Of a stretch of 14,105 nt of DNA, positions 5,949 to 14,105 are shown one piece after another. The position numbers were made by a program, and so were the translations under genes. The DNA is taken from NCBI GenBank assembly GCA_017475805.1, contig JAFVEW010000318.1:1-14105 (forward strand), in the 5' to 3' direction. The notes beneath the pieces were generated by a model that saw only the letters and a list, made by a program, of their open reading frames with translations, had not been told where the DNA came from and searched no databases. How positions within the stretch are numbered: the stretch's first letter is position 1; every line of letters starts with the position of its first letter. The stretch comes from Synergistaceae bacterium (GTDB taxonomy: Bacteria; Synergistota; Synergistia; Synergistales; Aminobacteriaceae).

Positions 5949-6709
5949 TTTGTTAAAATCTCCGGCCCGTCGTCAAGAATTACAATCGAGCGTTCAAAGT
6001 GTGCCGCGTCAGATCCGTCAACAGTTGAAACAGTCCAGCCGTTAGCTCCGACCTTCACATCTTCGCGCCCGGACATAATCATAGGCTCAATAGCTATAGT
6101 CATGCCAGCTTTTAACGTCATTCCCTGTCCTGCTTTGCCATAGTTCGGGATTTGCGGAGCTTCGTGCATTTGTTTGCCGATGCCGTGTCCCGTGTAATCG
6201 CGAACTATTCCGAAACCTAAAGGAGCAACGTAACTTTCAACCGCGTACCCTATATCGCCGAGAGTGTTGCCTTTCAACGCTGCAGCTATTGCCTTGTTCA
6301 AAGAGTCCTCTGTAACTTCAAGAAGTTTTTGTTTTTCAGGGCTTATAGCTCCGACTGCATAAGTGCAAGCCGCGTCGCCGCAATAGCCGTTCACGATAGC
6401 TCCGACGTCTACGCTTATAATGTCGCCTTCCTGCAAAATTCTATTGAAATCAGGAATACCATGTACAATTTCTTCATTAATTGAAGCACAGATTGTACCA
6501 GGAAACGGCGTCATGTTAAACGCTGGCTTATAGTTCTTAAATGCCGGAATACCGTTATTCTTTCTAATATGATCTTCGGCGAGCCTGTCAAGTTCTCCCG
6601 TTGAAATTCCCGGTCTGACAACTTCGCGCATTATATCAAGAACTTCGGCTGTAACGCGCCCGGCAACTCTCATTAATTCGATCTCTTCAGGGCGTTTAAT
6701 TTTTATCAT
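5930..6709 (-). CDS. map: Methionine aminopeptidase, type I
   Basis: Removes the initiator methionine from new proteins, acting in the cytosol near the ribosome exit. The 259-residue protein has the pita-bread fold signature: metal ligands D101, D112, H175, E208 and E239, and substrate-binding H83 in the EEIVHGIPD region. The motif GHGIGKQMHEAPQIPNYG surrounds H175. There is no N-terminal zinc-finger extension, so it is the short bacterial type Ia. The ATG start overlaps the end of adk by 14 nt, and the gene end overlaps the KOW gene by 19 nt. The secY-adk-map order is common in gram-positive bacteria. Confidence 0.98.
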   Translation of the reverse strand: MIKIKRPEEIELMRVAGRVTAEVLDIMREVVRPGISTGELDRLAEDHIRKNNGIPAFKNYKPAFNMTPFPGTICASINEEIVHGIPDFNRILQEGDIISVDVGAIVNGYCGDAACTYAVGAISPEKQKLLEVTEDSLNKAIAAALKGNTLGDIGYAVESYVAPLGFGIVRDYTGHGIGKQMHEAPQIPNYGKAGQGMTLKAGMTIAIEPMIMSGREDVKVGANGWTVSTVDGSDAAHFERSIVILDDGPEILTKWQSIR

Positions 6710-7319
6710 GGTCTAACAACTCAACAACGCTATCAAAAACTTTTTCGGGCTTCTGTGATGCGTCGACTTCAAGCAATAAATTTCTGTCGCTATAAAACTT
6801 AACTAACGGCTCTGTCTGATCGTGAAAGACTTTTAAGCGGCTTCTAACTGTCGTTTCATTGTCGTCTTCACGAGTATAAAGTTCACCGCCGCAAGACGGA
6901 CATTTATCATGCTCAAGCCTTGTCGTAACGTTGCCGCAATCTTTGCAGACGGCACGGCTCGAAAGTCTTTTAACGATGGCTTCATCATCAACATTAAATA
7001 AAATAACGCCGTCAAGTTTTACTTTGCTCTCTAAAAATTCAGCTTGAGCAACAGTTCTTGGGAAGCCGTCGAGCATAAAGCCTTTGCTATTTTCGAGTTC
7101 AGCTAATTTCGCCCCGACCATTTTCATTACAGTCTCGTCAGGAACAAGCTGGCCTGCGTCCATGTATTCTTTTGCTTCAAGTCCTAAAGGCGTTGAATTT
7201 TTAAGATTTTCTCTGAAAATGTCGCCCGTCGAAACATGAGCAAGACCATAACGTTCTTTAAGTAAGGCGGCCTGAGTACCTTTGCCAGCACCGGGCGCGC
7301 CTAACAATACTAATCTCAT
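6696..7319 (-). CDS. adk: Adenylate kinase, zinc-lid long form
   Basis: Catalyses ATP + AMP to 2 ADP in the cytosol. The 207-residue protein has P-loop GAPGAGKGT (7-15), the AMP-binding segment STGDIFR (30-36), DGFPRT (84-89) and the LID domain (about 121-157). The LID holds four cysteines, C125-x2-C128 and C140-x2-C143, a structural zinc site typical of gram-positive-type enzymes. It is slightly shorter than the common 212-217 residues. It starts one nucleotide after the secY stop and overlaps map by 14 nt. Confidence 0.98.
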   Translation of the reverse strand: MRLVLLGAPGAGKGTQAALLKERYGLAHVSTGDIFRENLKNSTPLGLEAKEYMDAGQLVPDETVMKMVGAKLAELENSKGFMLDGFPRTVAQAEFLESKVKLDGVILFNVDDEAIVKRLSSRAVCKDCGNVTTRLEHDKCPSCGGELYTREDDNETTVRSRLKVFHDQTEPLVKFYSDRNLLLEVDASQKPEKVFDSVVELLDHDKN

Positions 7320-7320
7320 T

Positions 7321-8625
7321 TTAACCTCTCAAAAGCCCGCGTGAGCGTCCGCTGCCGGATTTCTTCAAAATTCCGTCATAGTGGCGCATCAAGAGTTGAG
7401 CTTCAATCTGGTTAATCGTATCCATAGCAACGCCTACAACAATTAAAACTGCCGTACCGCCGAAATAGAAACTTCTGACGTTTAAGACCGATGACATTAC
7501 GTTCGGAATTAACGCGATAATGGCAAGGAAAACAGCTCCGCCGAGTGTAATTCTTTCCATAACGCGGGTAATGTAATCCGAAGTCGGCTGTCCGGGTCTG
7601 ATGCCTAAGATAAATCCGCCGTATTTCTTCATGTTATTAGCAATATCGTTAGGATTAAAGACTACTGCTGTGTAGAAATACGAGAAGAAAATTATCAATG
7701 CAACGTCGCAAATAATATAGAAAACACTATTCGGTGCAAAAAGCGTGCTAAAAAATCTTCCGATTGTGCTATCAGTAAAATAATTCGCGATAGTATAAGG
7801 GAAGATTAAAAGCGATGACGCGAAGATAATCGGAATAACTCCGGCCTGATTAACTTTCAACGGAATGAAAGTGCTTTGACCGCCGTAAATTTTATTGCCG
7901 ACTACGCGCTTTGCATATTGAACAGGAAGCCTGCGCTGACCTTCTTGTAACATGATACAGCCAGCTATGACAACAATCATTAAGACAATGCCTAAAAGCA
8001 ATGCAATAACACTGAGCGAGCCAAGTCTTACCATGCTCCAAGTCTGCAAAATTGCTTCAGGTATTCTTGCGACGATACCGGCGAAAATTAATAATGAAAT
8101 TCCGTTGCCGATGCCGTGATCCGTAAGCTCTTCGCCAAGCCACATGACTGCGACTGAACCTGTTACGAGAGTTACGATGACTAAAAGCCAATCGAAAAAT
8201 CCTCCCTGCATTATGCCAAGTCCGCGAAGCCACGCCGTCATACCGATAGCCTGAACGACTGCGAAAACTACTGCACCGTAGCGCGTCCATTGCGTGATTT
8301 TTTTATGACCGTCAGCACTGTCTTTCTGTAATTTCTCAAGGAACGGGAAAATTACAACGAGCAGCTGCATGACGATACTCGAGTTAATGTAAGGCGCAAC
8401 GCCCAGCGAGAATATTCCGAAACGGCTCAAAGCTCCGCCCGAAAATAAATTCAGGAAGTCCATGACACCGCCGCCCGTGCTGAACAAACTCGCCATTGCA
8501 GCGCGGTCAACGCCGGGACTTGGGATATATGCACCAAGTCTAAAGATGAATAATATCCCAATCGTAAATAATATCCTGCGTTTTAAGTCGGGCAGTCTGA
8601 ATATATCACCCAAAGACCCGAACAT
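7321..8625 (-). CDS. secY: Preprotein translocase subunit SecY
   Basis: Channel-forming subunit of the Sec translocon in the cytoplasmic membrane; pairs with SecE and SecG and receives nascent chains or SecA clients. The 434-residue product shows about ten hydrophobic helices. Landmarks include the first helix followed by YIPSPGVD, the cytoplasmic loop with RLPVQYAKRVVG and YGGQSTFIPLKVNQAGVIPI, and the late loop FILGIRPGQPTSDYI. The C-terminal tail is basic (KKSGSGRSRGLLRG). Its ATG overlaps the rplO stop as TAATG, with GAGGT 6 nt upstream, so translation is coupled to L15. Length is normal. Confidence 0.98.
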   Translation of the reverse strand: MFGSLGDIFRLPDLKRRILFTIGILFIFRLGAYIPSPGVDRAAMASLFSTGGGVMDFLNLFSGGALSRFGIFSLGVAPYINSSIVMQLLVVIFPFLEKLQKDSADGHKKITQWTRYGAVVFAVVQAIGMTAWLRGLGIMQGGFFDWLLVIVTLVTGSVAVMWLGEELTDHGIGNGISLLIFAGIVARIPEAILQTWSMVRLGSLSVIALLLGIVLMIVVIAGCIMLQEGQRRLPVQYAKRVVGNKIYGGQSTFIPLKVNQAGVIPIIFASSLLIFPYTIANYFTDSTIGRFFSTLFAPNSVFYIICDVALIIFFSYFYTAVVFNPNDIANNMKKYGGFILGIRPGQPTSDYITRVMERITLGGAVFLAIIALIPNVMSSVLNVRSFYFGGTAVLIVVGVAMDTINQIEAQLLMRHYDGILKKSGSGRSRGLLRG

Positions 8626-9074
8626 TAGATTACCTCGTGAGTTCCGCCAGCGGCTTCGATTTTCTTAGCTGCTTCTGCGCTGAACGCGGCGGCTTTGATT
8701 TTGAGAGCCTTGCTGAGTTCGCCACGTGCCAAAATCTTCACAGGAACATTTTTCTTGCGAATTACTTTAGCATTGTAAAGTGCTTCGGCGTCAATTTCTG
8801 CTCCTGCTTCAAATTTTTTATCAAGAGCGTCAAGGTTTACAGGCTGAAAAACTTTCGCAAATCTATAATTATTAAATCCGCGTTTAGGAGTTCTTCTTGT
8901 AATCGGCATTTGGCCGCCTTCAAAGCCCGGTCTGACACCGCCGCCAGTTCTGGACTTGTCGCCTTTGTTGCCTTTGCCTGAAGTTTTACCTGTTCCGCTT
9001 CCGATACCCTGACCGAGACGCTTTGAAACATGCGTCGAGCCTTTAGCCGGGTGTAAATCGTTTAACGTAATCAT
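8625..9074 (-). CDS. rplO: 50S ribosomal protein L15
   Basis: Large-subunit assembly protein L15. The 149-residue product begins MITLNDLHPAKGSTHVSKRLGQG and has the glycine-rich basic region GSGTGKTSGKGNKGDKSRTGG that threads into 23S rRNA, then PGFEGGQMPITRRTPKRGF. The C-terminal domain ends with AAKKIEAAGGTHEVI. The frame remains open upstream to an ATG at 9095, but the start at 9074 is chosen because it gives the family N-terminus and follows the rpmD stop by 2 nt. It overlaps secY by one base. Confidence 0.97.
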   Translation of the reverse strand: MITLNDLHPAKGSTHVSKRLGQGIGSGTGKTSGKGNKGDKSRTGGGVRPGFEGGQMPITRRTPKRGFNNYRFAKVFQPVNLDALDKKFEAGAEIDAEALYNAKVIRKKNVPVKILARGELSKALKIKAAAFSAEAAKKIEAAGGTHEVI

Positions 9075-9076
9075 TC

Positions 9077-9259
9077 TTACTCTACGACCTCCCACTTAAC
9101 GAGATGGCGCACATGCTCAATCATGCCGCGAACCTGAGGCGTGTCCTCATGTTCAACTTCTGAATTTAATTTCTTAAATCCAAGAGCTTTAATCGTGCGC
9201 TTCTGTCTTTCGGGAAAACTAATTGCGCTTTTGATCCACTTTGCTTTAATCTTTGCCAT
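9077..9259 (-). CDS. rpmD: 50S ribosomal protein L30
   Basis: A 60-residue L30, a single small ferredoxin-like fold on the large subunit. The typical pattern is visible: KIKAKWIKSAISFPERQKRTIKAL, then LGFKKLNSEVEHEDTPQVRG and MIEHVRHLVKWEVVE. It has a normal position between rpsE (9 nt upstream) and rplO (2 nt downstream) and the normal length of bacterial L30. Confidence 0.97.
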   Translation of the reverse strand: MAKIKAKWIKSAISFPERQKRTIKALGFKKLNSEVEHEDTPQVRGMIEHVRHLVKWEVVE

Positions 9260-9268
9260 TGTGAACCA

Positions 9269-9805
9269 CTACTCCCCGATTACTGCTTCTTCAGCAGTTT
9301 CTTCTGTCGCTTCGTCGCCGATAAGACCGCGTAACTTCATAATCTCGTCTTCAGTTCTCGTGATCTTAATGGCTTCGAGTGTCGCGTTAGCAATGTTAAT
9401 AGCGTTGGCTGTACGACCTGTAACTTTCGTAACGACGTCTTTAACTCCGCCAAGCTCCATAATCGCACGGACAACTCCGCCAGCGATAACTCCTGTACCT
9501 TCCGGGCATGGCTTGAGTAAAACTCTCGCAGCTCCGAATTCACCTACAACGGGGTGCGGAATTGTACTCCCGGCGTGGCGTACAGAAACCATATTCTTTT
9601 TAGCTTTTTCAATGCCTTTGCGAACTGCCTCGGCGATTTCTTTAGCTTTGCCGATTCCTGTTCCGACCTGTGAGGCACCGTCGCCAACGACTACAAGGAC
9701 TGCAAAACGGAATCTTTTACCGCCTTTAACGACCTTGCTTACACGATTGATAGCGACAACGCGCTCCTGAAACTCTACGGCTTCTACTTCATTTCTTCTG
9801 GGCAT
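9269..9805 (-). CDS. rpsE: 30S ribosomal protein S5
   Basis: S5 lies near the mRNA entry and decoding region and influences translational accuracy. The 178-residue product has the S5 double-stranded-RNA-binding fold with FQERVVAINRVSKVVKGGKR, and then FRFAVLVVVGDGASQVGTGI with GKAKEIAEAVRKG. The second half shows PCPEGTGVIAGGVVRAIMEL and GVKDVVTKVTGRTANAINIA. An upstream ATG at 9838 inside rplR keeps the frame open, but the start at 9805 (MPRRNEVEAVEFQERVV) matches the family. AAGGAGGG at 9826-9819, within the rplR end, precedes it with a somewhat long spacer of 13 nt. It begins one nt after the rplR stop. Confidence 0.97.
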   Translation of the reverse strand: MPRRNEVEAVEFQERVVAINRVSKVVKGGKRFRFAVLVVVGDGASQVGTGIGKAKEIAEAVRKGIEKAKKNMVSVRHAGSTIPHPVVGEFGAARVLLKPCPEGTGVIAGGVVRAIMELGGVKDVVTKVTGRTANAINIANATLEAIKITRTEDEIMKLRGLIGDEATEETAEEAVIGE

Positions 9806-9806
9806 T

Positions 9807-10172
9807 TTAGAATACAAGCCCTCCTTCGCGTGCGGCATCAGCTACTGCCGCGATTTTTCCGTGATAGGCATGACCTCCGCGGTCAAACACCACTGCGTTA
9901 ATTCCTTTGGCCTTTGCGCGTTCAGCTATTGTCTTGCCGATTACTTTAGCCGCAGCGATGTTGCAGCCACCTTTTAATTCCGGCTGTAAAACCTTCTCAA
10001 GAGTTGACGCACTTACAAGCGTGTGGCCTTTTTCGTCGTCAATAACCTGAACATAAATATTTTTAAGGCTTCTGAACACGCACAGACGGGGCTTTTCAGC
10101 AGTACCCGAGAGAGTGCGGCGCAGTCTTTCATGCCTTATTACGCGCATATCGTTTCTCGATTTCTTTTTCAT
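9807..10172 (-). CDS. rplR: 50S ribosomal protein L18
   Basis: L18 binds 5S rRNA and helps attach it to the 50S central protuberance. The 121-residue product has a basic N-terminus ([18 protein letters not shown]), the conserved [20 protein letters not shown], and a C-terminal [20 protein letters not shown] followed by [12 protein letters not shown]. Length is typical. It starts 6 nt after the rplF stop and ends 1 nt before rpsE. Confidence 0.97.
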   Translation of the reverse strand: MKKKSRNDMRVIRHERLRRTLSGTAEKPRLCVFRSLKNIYVQVIDDEKGHTLVSASTLEKVLQPELKGGCNIAAAKVIGKTIAERAKAKGINAVVFDRGGHAYHGKIAAVADAAREGGLVF

Positions 10173-10178
10173 GATGTT

Positions 10179-10718
10179 TTACTTCGCCCCAGTCTTTCCG
10201 GCCTTGCGGAGAATATACTCGTTCTCAAACTTAATACCCTTTCCGTGATAAGGCTCAGGCGGTCTGAACTCTTTAATAAGGGCGCATGTCTGACCTACTA
10301 ATTCTTTGTCGATACCCTTAACATGGAACTTAATCGGGTTTTCAACAACGATCTCTATACCTTCGGGCGGCGTGAACTCGATCGGGTGTGAATATCCCAA
10401 GTTCAAAACAAGTTTCTTGCCCTGTAACGCGGCTCTCCAACCTACTCCAACGATTTCCATAGTTTTCTGGAAACCTGTAGTAACGCCGGTAACCATGTTA
10501 GCAATTAAGGCTCTTGTCATGCCGTGCCACGCTCTTGTCTGTTTTTCTTCGTTTGCTCTCGAAACTTTGACTTGAGCGTTTTCGATGTCAACTTTAATTC
10601 CGGGCATCAATTTTGCGTGAAGTTCGCCTTTAGGACCTTTTACGATAATATCAGTGCCTTTGACTTCAACGCTTGCGCCTTTTGCAATATCTACTGCTTT
10701 GCGTCCAATACGAGACAT
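10179..10718 (-). CDS. rplF: 50S ribosomal protein L6
   Basis: L6 lies near the factor-binding centre of the large subunit. The 179-residue product has two repeated domains, beginning MSRIGRKAVDIAKGASVEV and ending with RPPEPYHGKGIKFENEYILR-type residues. The central IEIVVENPIKFHVKGIDKE is family-typical. The AGGAGG ribosome site upstream overlaps the rpsH stop codon (TAG), leaving 13 nt between the genes, which suggests coupled translation. Confidence 0.98.
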   Translation of the reverse strand: MSRIGRKAVDIAKGASVEVKGTDIIVKGPKGELHAKLMPGIKVDIENAQVKVSRANEEKQTRAWHGMTRALIANMVTGVTTGFQKTMEIVGVGWRAALQGKKLVLNLGYSHPIEFTPPEGIEIVVENPIKFHVKGIDKELVGQTCALIKEFRPPEPYHGKGIKFENEYILRKAGKTGAK

Positions 10719-10731
10719 TTATGTAAACCTC

Positions 10732-11136
10732 CTACCAGACATAGCAGAGAACTTCTCCGCCAAGACCAAGTTTGTTAGCTTCCGCGCTTGTCTTCAGGCC
10801 TTTTGACGTTGAAAGAATTGCTAAACCTAAACCGCCCATAACAACGGGTAACTTATCACTGCCGACATAAATTCTGCGGCCGGGCTTACTTATTCTTCTA
10901 AGTCCCTGAATGACACGTTCGCGGCCTGCACCGTATGAAAGATAAATTCTAATTTCAGCGTACGGCTTGCCGGGGTCTGTTATCATTCTGAAATTTTTAA
11001 TATAGCCTTCATCTTTTAAGATACGGGCTAATGCTAATTTCATTTTGCTCGTAGGAACGTCGACGCTCTCGGCGTAAGCCATGTTAGCGTTTCTAATCCT
11101 TGTGAGCATATCTGCAACAGGGTCATTTACGTACAT
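10732..11136 (-). CDS. rpsH: 30S ribosomal protein S8
   Basis: S8 binds the central domain of 16S rRNA and in E. coli also represses the spc operon by binding its mRNA. The 134-residue product begins [20 protein letters not shown] and has [20 protein letters not shown], with a C-terminal [20 protein letters not shown] ending in CYVW. Length is typical. The ATG follows rpsN by 15 nt with a G-rich AGGGGG ribosome site. I could not identify an S8-type mRNA regulatory hairpin by eye. Confidence 0.97.
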   Translation of the reverse strand: MYVNDPVADMLTRIRNANMAYAESVDVPTSKMKLALARILKDEGYIKNFRMITDPGKPYAEIRIYLSYGAGRERVIQGLRRISKPGRRIYVGSDKLPVVMGGLGLAILSTSKGLKTSAEANKLGLGGEVLCYVW

Positions 11137-11151
11137 ATTGACCGTCCCCCT

Positions 11152-11337
11152 TTACCAGCTGGCCTTAACAACGCCCGGGAAAGCTCCCTCGCGTGCCATT
11201 TTTCTGAAGCAGCAGCGGCACATATCGAACATTCTCATATAGCCGTGAATTCTCCCGCATAACGGGCATCTATTATGCTGTCTCGTGCTGAATTTAGGGG
11301 TTTTCTGTGCCTTAAGTTTTAATGCTTTTCTTGCCAT
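11152..11337 (-). CDS. rpsN: 30S ribosomal protein S14, zinc-binding type
   Basis: A 61-residue short-form S14 (often called rpsZ or type Z). Four zinc-ligand cysteines are present as C24-x2-C27 and C40-x2-C43, with the family core [28 protein letters not shown] and the end GVVKASW. The zinc-free long form found in many proteobacteria lacks these cysteines. It lies between rplE and rpsH as expected, 7 nt after the rplE stop. Confidence 0.98.
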   Translation of the reverse strand: MARKALKLKAQKTPKFSTRQHNRCPLCGRIHGYMRMFDMCRCCFRKMAREGAFPGVVKASW

Positions 11338-11344
11338 TTTTTAC

Positions 11345-11902
11345 TTATGCCCCCTGATTTCCTGTTCTGAACGGCATTCCAAGTCCCTTTAACAAAGCGA
11401 AGGCTTCTTCGTCAGTCTTAGCTGTCGTTACGATTGAAACGTTCATGCCGCGTGATCTAATTACTTTGTCATAGCTTATCTCAGGGAAAATCAACTGCTC
11501 GCGAAGACCTAAATTATAATTTCCGCGACCGTCAAATCCCTTTCGCGTAATTCCCTGAAAGTCTTTAATTCCAGGCAGAGCCAACGATATAAGTCTGTCA
11601 AGAAATTCCCACATTTTTGCGCCTCTTAAAGTTACAGCGCAGGCAACGGGCATGTTCTGACGAACTTTGAAACCTGCGATTGATTTCTTCGCACGCTTTA
11701 ATAAAGGCTGCTGGCCTGTGATGGCTCTAAGTTCATTAATAGCAGCGTCCATGAATTTAATATCGAGTTTAGCGTCGCCAACTCCAATATTGACTACAAC
11801 TTTCTCAAGTTTAGGAAGCTGCATAACGTTCTTATATCCAAATTCTTTCTGGAGAGCCGGAACTACTTCGCTTTTATATTTTTCAAGCATTCTCGGTGTC
11901 AT
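11345..11902 (-). CDS. rplE: 50S ribosomal protein L5
   Basis: L5 binds 5S rRNA and contacts the P-site tRNA in the central protuberance. The 185-residue product has [21 protein letters not shown] near the N-terminus, [19 protein letters not shown], and a C-terminal [20 protein letters not shown]. The conserved [16 protein letters not shown] region is visible. GGAGGA at the end of rplX precedes the ATG by about 10 nt, and only 3 nt separate the two genes. Confidence 0.98.
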   Translation of the reverse strand: MTPRMLEKYKSEVVPALQKEFGYKNVMQLPKLEKVVVNIGVGDAKLDIKFMDAAINELRAITGQQPLLKRAKKSIAGFKVRQNMPVACAVTLRGAKMWEFLDRLISLALPGIKDFQGITRKGFDGRGNYNLGLREQLIFPEISYDKVIRSRGMNVSIVTTAKTDEEAFALLKGLGMPFRTGNQGA

Positions 11903-11905
11903 GGC

Positions 11906-12235
11906 TTAAAGTCCTCCGCGATCGATAACTTCTCCGCATTTTTTGCAGACGCGGACTTTCTTGCCGCTCTCAAGAAACGACGCGCCGACTCTCGTTGCCT
12001 TGCCGCACTGAGGGCAGACAAGCATGACCTTGCTGGCGTAAATCGGGGCTTCCTGTTTAATAATTCCCGACTGCGGATTGTTCTGTGAAGGTCTGACGTG
12101 GCGCGAAACCATGTTGACGCCTTCAACAACGACTAAATCACGCTCAGGAACACGGCGGATAATTTTGCCCTCTTTGCCTTTGTCCTTGCCGGAAATCACT
12201 TTAACCCGGTCATTTTTCTTTAATCTTACTGACAT
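11906..12235 (-). CDS. rplX: 50S ribosomal protein L24
   Basis: L24 is an assembly initiator of the large subunit near the exit tunnel. The 109-residue product has the N-terminal KOW motif [20 protein letters not shown] (6-25), then [20 protein letters not shown]. The C-terminal part has paired cysteines (CPQC about 74-77 and CKKC about 97-100), a zinc-ribbon-like arrangement seen in some bacterial L24 proteins. It follows rplN by 11 nt with an AGGAG ribosome site. Confidence 0.97.
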   Translation of the reverse strand: MSVRLKKNDRVKVISGKDKGKEGKIIRRVPERDLVVVEGVNMVSRHVRPSQNNPQSGIIKQEAPIYASKVMLVCPQCGKATRVGASFLESGKKVRVCKKCGEVIDRGGL

Positions 12236-12246
12236 TTTTATTTCTC

Positions 12247-12615
12247 CTATACGACTTCAGGAGCAAGCGACAAAATGCGCATATATTTCTTTGCTCTAAG
12301 TTCACGACCGACAGGCCCAAAAATACGAGTTCCTCTCGGTTCGCCGTTAGCGTCGATTAATACTGCCGCATTATCATCGAAACGGACATATGTCCCGTCC
12401 CTGCGTCGAACTTCTTTTTTCGTCCTGACTATGACGGCTTTAACTACGCTGCCTTTGGCTATGTTGCTGTTCGGAATTGCCTCACGGACTGAAGCGACGA
12501 TAACATCGCCGATCGTGCCGTAACGTCTTTTGCTTCCGCCCATAACCTGAATGCAGAATAATTTTCTTGCGCCTGAATTATCAGCGACGTTCAGAACACT
12601 TGTAAGCTGAATCAT
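12247..12615 (-). CDS. rplN: 50S ribosomal protein L14
   Basis: L14 sits at the subunit interface and forms an inter-subunit bridge. The 122-residue product is family-typical in length and sequence: [20 protein letters not shown], then [20 protein letters not shown] and [20 protein letters not shown] followed by FGPVGRELR. The ATG directly abuts the rpsQ stop codon with no gap. Confidence 0.98.
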   Translation of the reverse strand: MIQLTSVLNVADNSGARKLFCIQVMGGSKRRYGTIGDVIVASVREAIPNSNIAKGSVVKAVIVRTKKEVRRRDGTYVRFDDNAAVLIDANGEPRGTRIFGPVGRELRAKKYMRILSLAPEVV

Positions 12616-12909
12616 TTATCCCTGAACCTCCTCTGAAGTTTCAGACTCTAAATCAGTACCGAAGACAGGAGCTTTTCTCATAATCTCAACGAGTTCCCAG
12701 CGTTTAGTTTTGCTTAACGGACGAGTCTCGCGGATTTTGACTTCATCTCCCATGCCGCACTGATTGTTAGCGTCATGAGCCACGTATTTTTTAGCGCGCT
12801 TTATTCTTTTTCCATATAACGGGTGCTCTGCCATACGTTCAACGCGGACGACTACGGTCTTGTCCATTTTGTTGCTGACGACGATACCCGTTCTAACTTT
12901 ACTCGGCAT
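12616..12909 (-). CDS. rpsQ: 30S ribosomal protein S17
   Basis: Primary 16S rRNA-binding protein of the small-subunit body. The 97-residue OB-fold product has [20 protein letters not shown] (8-27), then [20 protein letters not shown] and [21 protein letters not shown] short acidic tail ([12 protein letters not shown]) extends beyond the conserved core, making it a little longer than the common 84-88 residues. The ATG overlaps the rpmC stop by 11 nt, with AAGGAAG upstream. Confidence 0.97.
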   Translation of the reverse strand: MPSKVRTGIVVSNKMDKTVVVRVERMAEHPLYGKRIKRAKKYVAHDANNQCGMGDEVKIRETRPLSKTKRWELVEIMRKAPVFGTDLESETSEEVQG

Positions 12910-13129
12910 TGTCTGCTGCTTCCTTTTCTGTAACGGCCTTCTCAGATGCTATCGTAAGCAGTCTCGCGATAGTCTTGCGAACTTCGCGGATACGGCTCGT
13001 ATTTTTCAAATTCCCGACAGCATTCTGAAAACGAAGGTTGAATAATTCAGTTTTATACTCTTTAACTTTCCCGGCAATCTCTTCGCTCGTAAGCTCTCTG
13101 AGTTTTTCCGGCTTTACGCTCGCGTCCAT
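12899..13129 (-). CDS. rpmC: 50S ribosomal protein L29
   Basis: L29 lies by the peptide exit and helps form the docking site for trigger factor and SRP. The 76-residue product is a two-helix protein with [40 protein letters not shown] and [13 protein letters not shown] at 13141 in the same frame would overlap the rplP end, but it lies inside the ribosome site GGAGGGAG (13148-13141). The ATG at 13129 is 11 nt after that site and is therefore chosen. A short acidic tail (KEAADNAE) follows the usual end. It overlaps rpsQ by 11 nt. Confidence 0.95.
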   Translation of the reverse strand: MDASVKPEKLRELTSEEIAGKVKEYKTELFNLRFQNAVGNLKNTSRIREVRKTIARLLTIASEKAVTEKEAADNAE

Positions 13130-13133
13130 CAGG

Positions 13134-13550
13134 CTAATCACTCCCTCCGCTGCGTACCATGCGAACTTTCACGGGCAGTTTGTGTGAAGCTGTCCTGAAA
13201 GCTTCCTGAGCAAGTTCTTCGCTAATTCCTGAGAACTCGAACAGGACGCGGCCTCTTTTAACTGCGGCTACCCAAAATTCCGGCGCGCCTTTTCCTTTAC
13301 CCATACGAGTTTCCAAAGGCTTTTTCGTATAAGGTCTGTCAGGGAAAACGCGAATCCAAATTTTACCGCCTTTTTTCATTTTACGCGATATGGCAACACG
13401 GGTTGCTTCGATCTGTCTTGCAGTCAGCCAAACGTTTTCGAGAGCCTGAATACCATAATCACCAAACGCTATCGTTGTACCGCCTTTAGAAATGCCTCTT
13501 AACGGTGAACGATGAGATTTTCTAAATTTTACTCGGCTTGGCATTAACAT
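13134..13550 (-). CDS. rplP: 50S ribosomal protein L16
   Basis: L16 contacts the A-site tRNA elbow and is a late assembly protein. The 138-residue product opens [19 protein letters not shown] and includes [20 protein letters not shown], then [20 protein letters not shown] and [19 protein letters not shown]. Length is normal. GGGAGG lies about 10 nt before the ATG, and the gene follows rpsC by 18 nt, the universal order. Confidence 0.98.
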   Translation of the reverse strand: MLMPSRVKFRKSHRSPLRGISKGGTTIAFGDYGIQALENVWLTARQIEATRVAISRKMKKGGKIWIRVFPDRPYTKKPLETRMGKGKGAPEFWVAAVKRGRVLFEFSGISEELAQEAFRTASHKLPVKVRMVRSGGSD

Positions 13551-13568
13551 AGTGATTACGCCTCCCTT

Positions 13569-14105
13569 TTAACCTTTCGCCGGCCTGTTGCGTGCTGAAC
13601 GTACAGGAGCAGGAGTTTTCTCGTGTTCTCTATCTCTGTAAATCCAGACTTTGCAGCCGATTACACCGTACATTGTTACAGCTTCTGCGAAACCGTAATC
13701 AATGTCTGCCCTTATCGTTGAAAGAGGAAGCTGGCCTTCGTTGTACCATTCAGTACGGGCAATTTCTGCACCGCCTAAACGTCCGGCAACTTGAGCTTTA
13801 ATTCCCTTAACGCCTGCTTTTGTCGCTCTGAAAATTGCCTGCTTCATTGCGCGTCTGAATGAAACTCTGCGCTCAAGTGAACTTGCAATTCCTTCCGCAA
13901 CTAATTGAGCCTCAACGTCAGGATTTTTAATTTCATGTACGTTGACCATAACTTTGCCGCCGGTGAGAGCCTGAAGTTCATTTTTGATATTCTGAATTTC
14001 ATTACCGCCCTTGCCGATGACGACGCCGGGTCTTGCTGTATGAATAGTGAAACGGACAACAGGTCCAACGCGTTCGATCTCGATACGTGAAATTCCTGCG
14101 CCTTC
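13569..14105 (-). CDS. rpsC: 30S ribosomal protein S3 (5' end cut by the window)
   Basis: S3 lies at the mRNA entry channel with S4 and S5 and contributes to helicase activity. The window holds 178 residues plus stop; about 45-50 N-terminal residues are missing past the right edge, so there is no start here. The KH domain is visible in the first 60 residues ([20 protein letters not shown], then the RNA-binding GKGG loop at partial residues 31-34). The C-terminal S3 domain has [40 protein letters not shown] and [19 protein letters not shown]. An ATG at 13949 is internal and is not the true start. Confidence 0.98.
   Translation of the reverse strand, partial: EGAGISRIEIERVGPVVRFTIHTARPGVVIGKGGNEIQNIKNELQALTGGKVMVNVHEIKNPDVEAQLVAEGIASSLERRVSFRRAMKQAIFRATKAGVKGIKAQVAGRLGGAEIARTEWYNEGQLPLSTIRADIDYGFAEAVTMYGVIGCKVWIYRDREHEKTPAPVRSARNRPAKG

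Noticed and set aside
9141..9770. Long plus-strand open frame of 209 codons across rpmD and rpsE
   Set aside because: It is antisense to two certain ribosomal protein genes and has a low-complexity Ser/Thr/Pro/Ala composition expected from the complementary frame; there is no family resemblance.
9806..9838. ATG at 9838 as the start of rpsE
   Set aside because: It would extend the protein by 11 residues inside rplR without family similarity; the ATG at 9805 fits S5.
13130..13141. GTG at 13141 as the start of rpmC
   Set aside because: It sits inside the GGAGGGAG ribosome site itself; the ATG at 13129 is correctly spaced and gives a normal L29.

Overview
The window is almost wholly the distal two-thirds of the S10-spc-alpha ribosomal protein super-operon of a bacterium. 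It is read entirely from the minus strand, so the operon runs from the right edge of the window to the left. Nearly every gene abuts or overlaps the next, which suggests one or a few long polycistronic transcripts. I see no promoter and no convincing terminator anywhere in the window. Base composition is moderately AT-rich. The gene order fits a monoderm or Synergistota-like lineage rather than a proteobacterium: zinc-type S14, long zinc-lid adenylate kinase, map inside the cluster, a small KOW/L14e-like protein between map and infA, and ECF transporter genes after rplQ. Synergistota or a clostridial relative is my best guess, from memory of gene order only and with low confidence.

Right part (about 14105 to 10700), end of S10 and start of spc: rpsC (5' end cut by the window), rplP, rpmC, rpsQ, rplN, rplX, rplE, rpsN (zinc type), rpsH. 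Middle (10718 to 5930): rplF, rplR, rpsE, rpmD, rplO, then the translocon gene secY, adenylate kinase adk and methionine aminopeptidase map. Alpha-type part (5948 to 2682): a KOW protein, infA, rpmJ (41 codons), rpsM, rpsK, rpoA, rplQ. No rpsD lies between rpsK and rpoA.

Left part (2740 to 276): a fused double-ATPase EcfA and the membrane protein EcfT, together the energising module of an energy-coupling-factor vitamin or metal uptake system. The last 275 bases contain no intact gene. On the minus strand they encode what looks like a crippled remnant of a large class I SAM-dependent DNA methyltransferase (MmeI/type IIG-like): its N-terminus is joined directly to its C-terminus, there is a frameshift, and no start codon is visible.

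The genes supply ribosome assembly, translation initiation, nascent-protein maturation, membrane insertion and the RNA polymerase alpha subunit. The most unusual points are a roughly 118-residue acidic then lysine/alanine-rich, histone-H1-like tail on RpoA; TTG start codons on three (possibly four) consecutive genes from rpsK onward; the missing rpsD; a 59-nt overlap of the ecfA frame with rplQ; and the methyltransferase relic. Otherwise this is a conserved housekeeping region. I did not find a clear new system.
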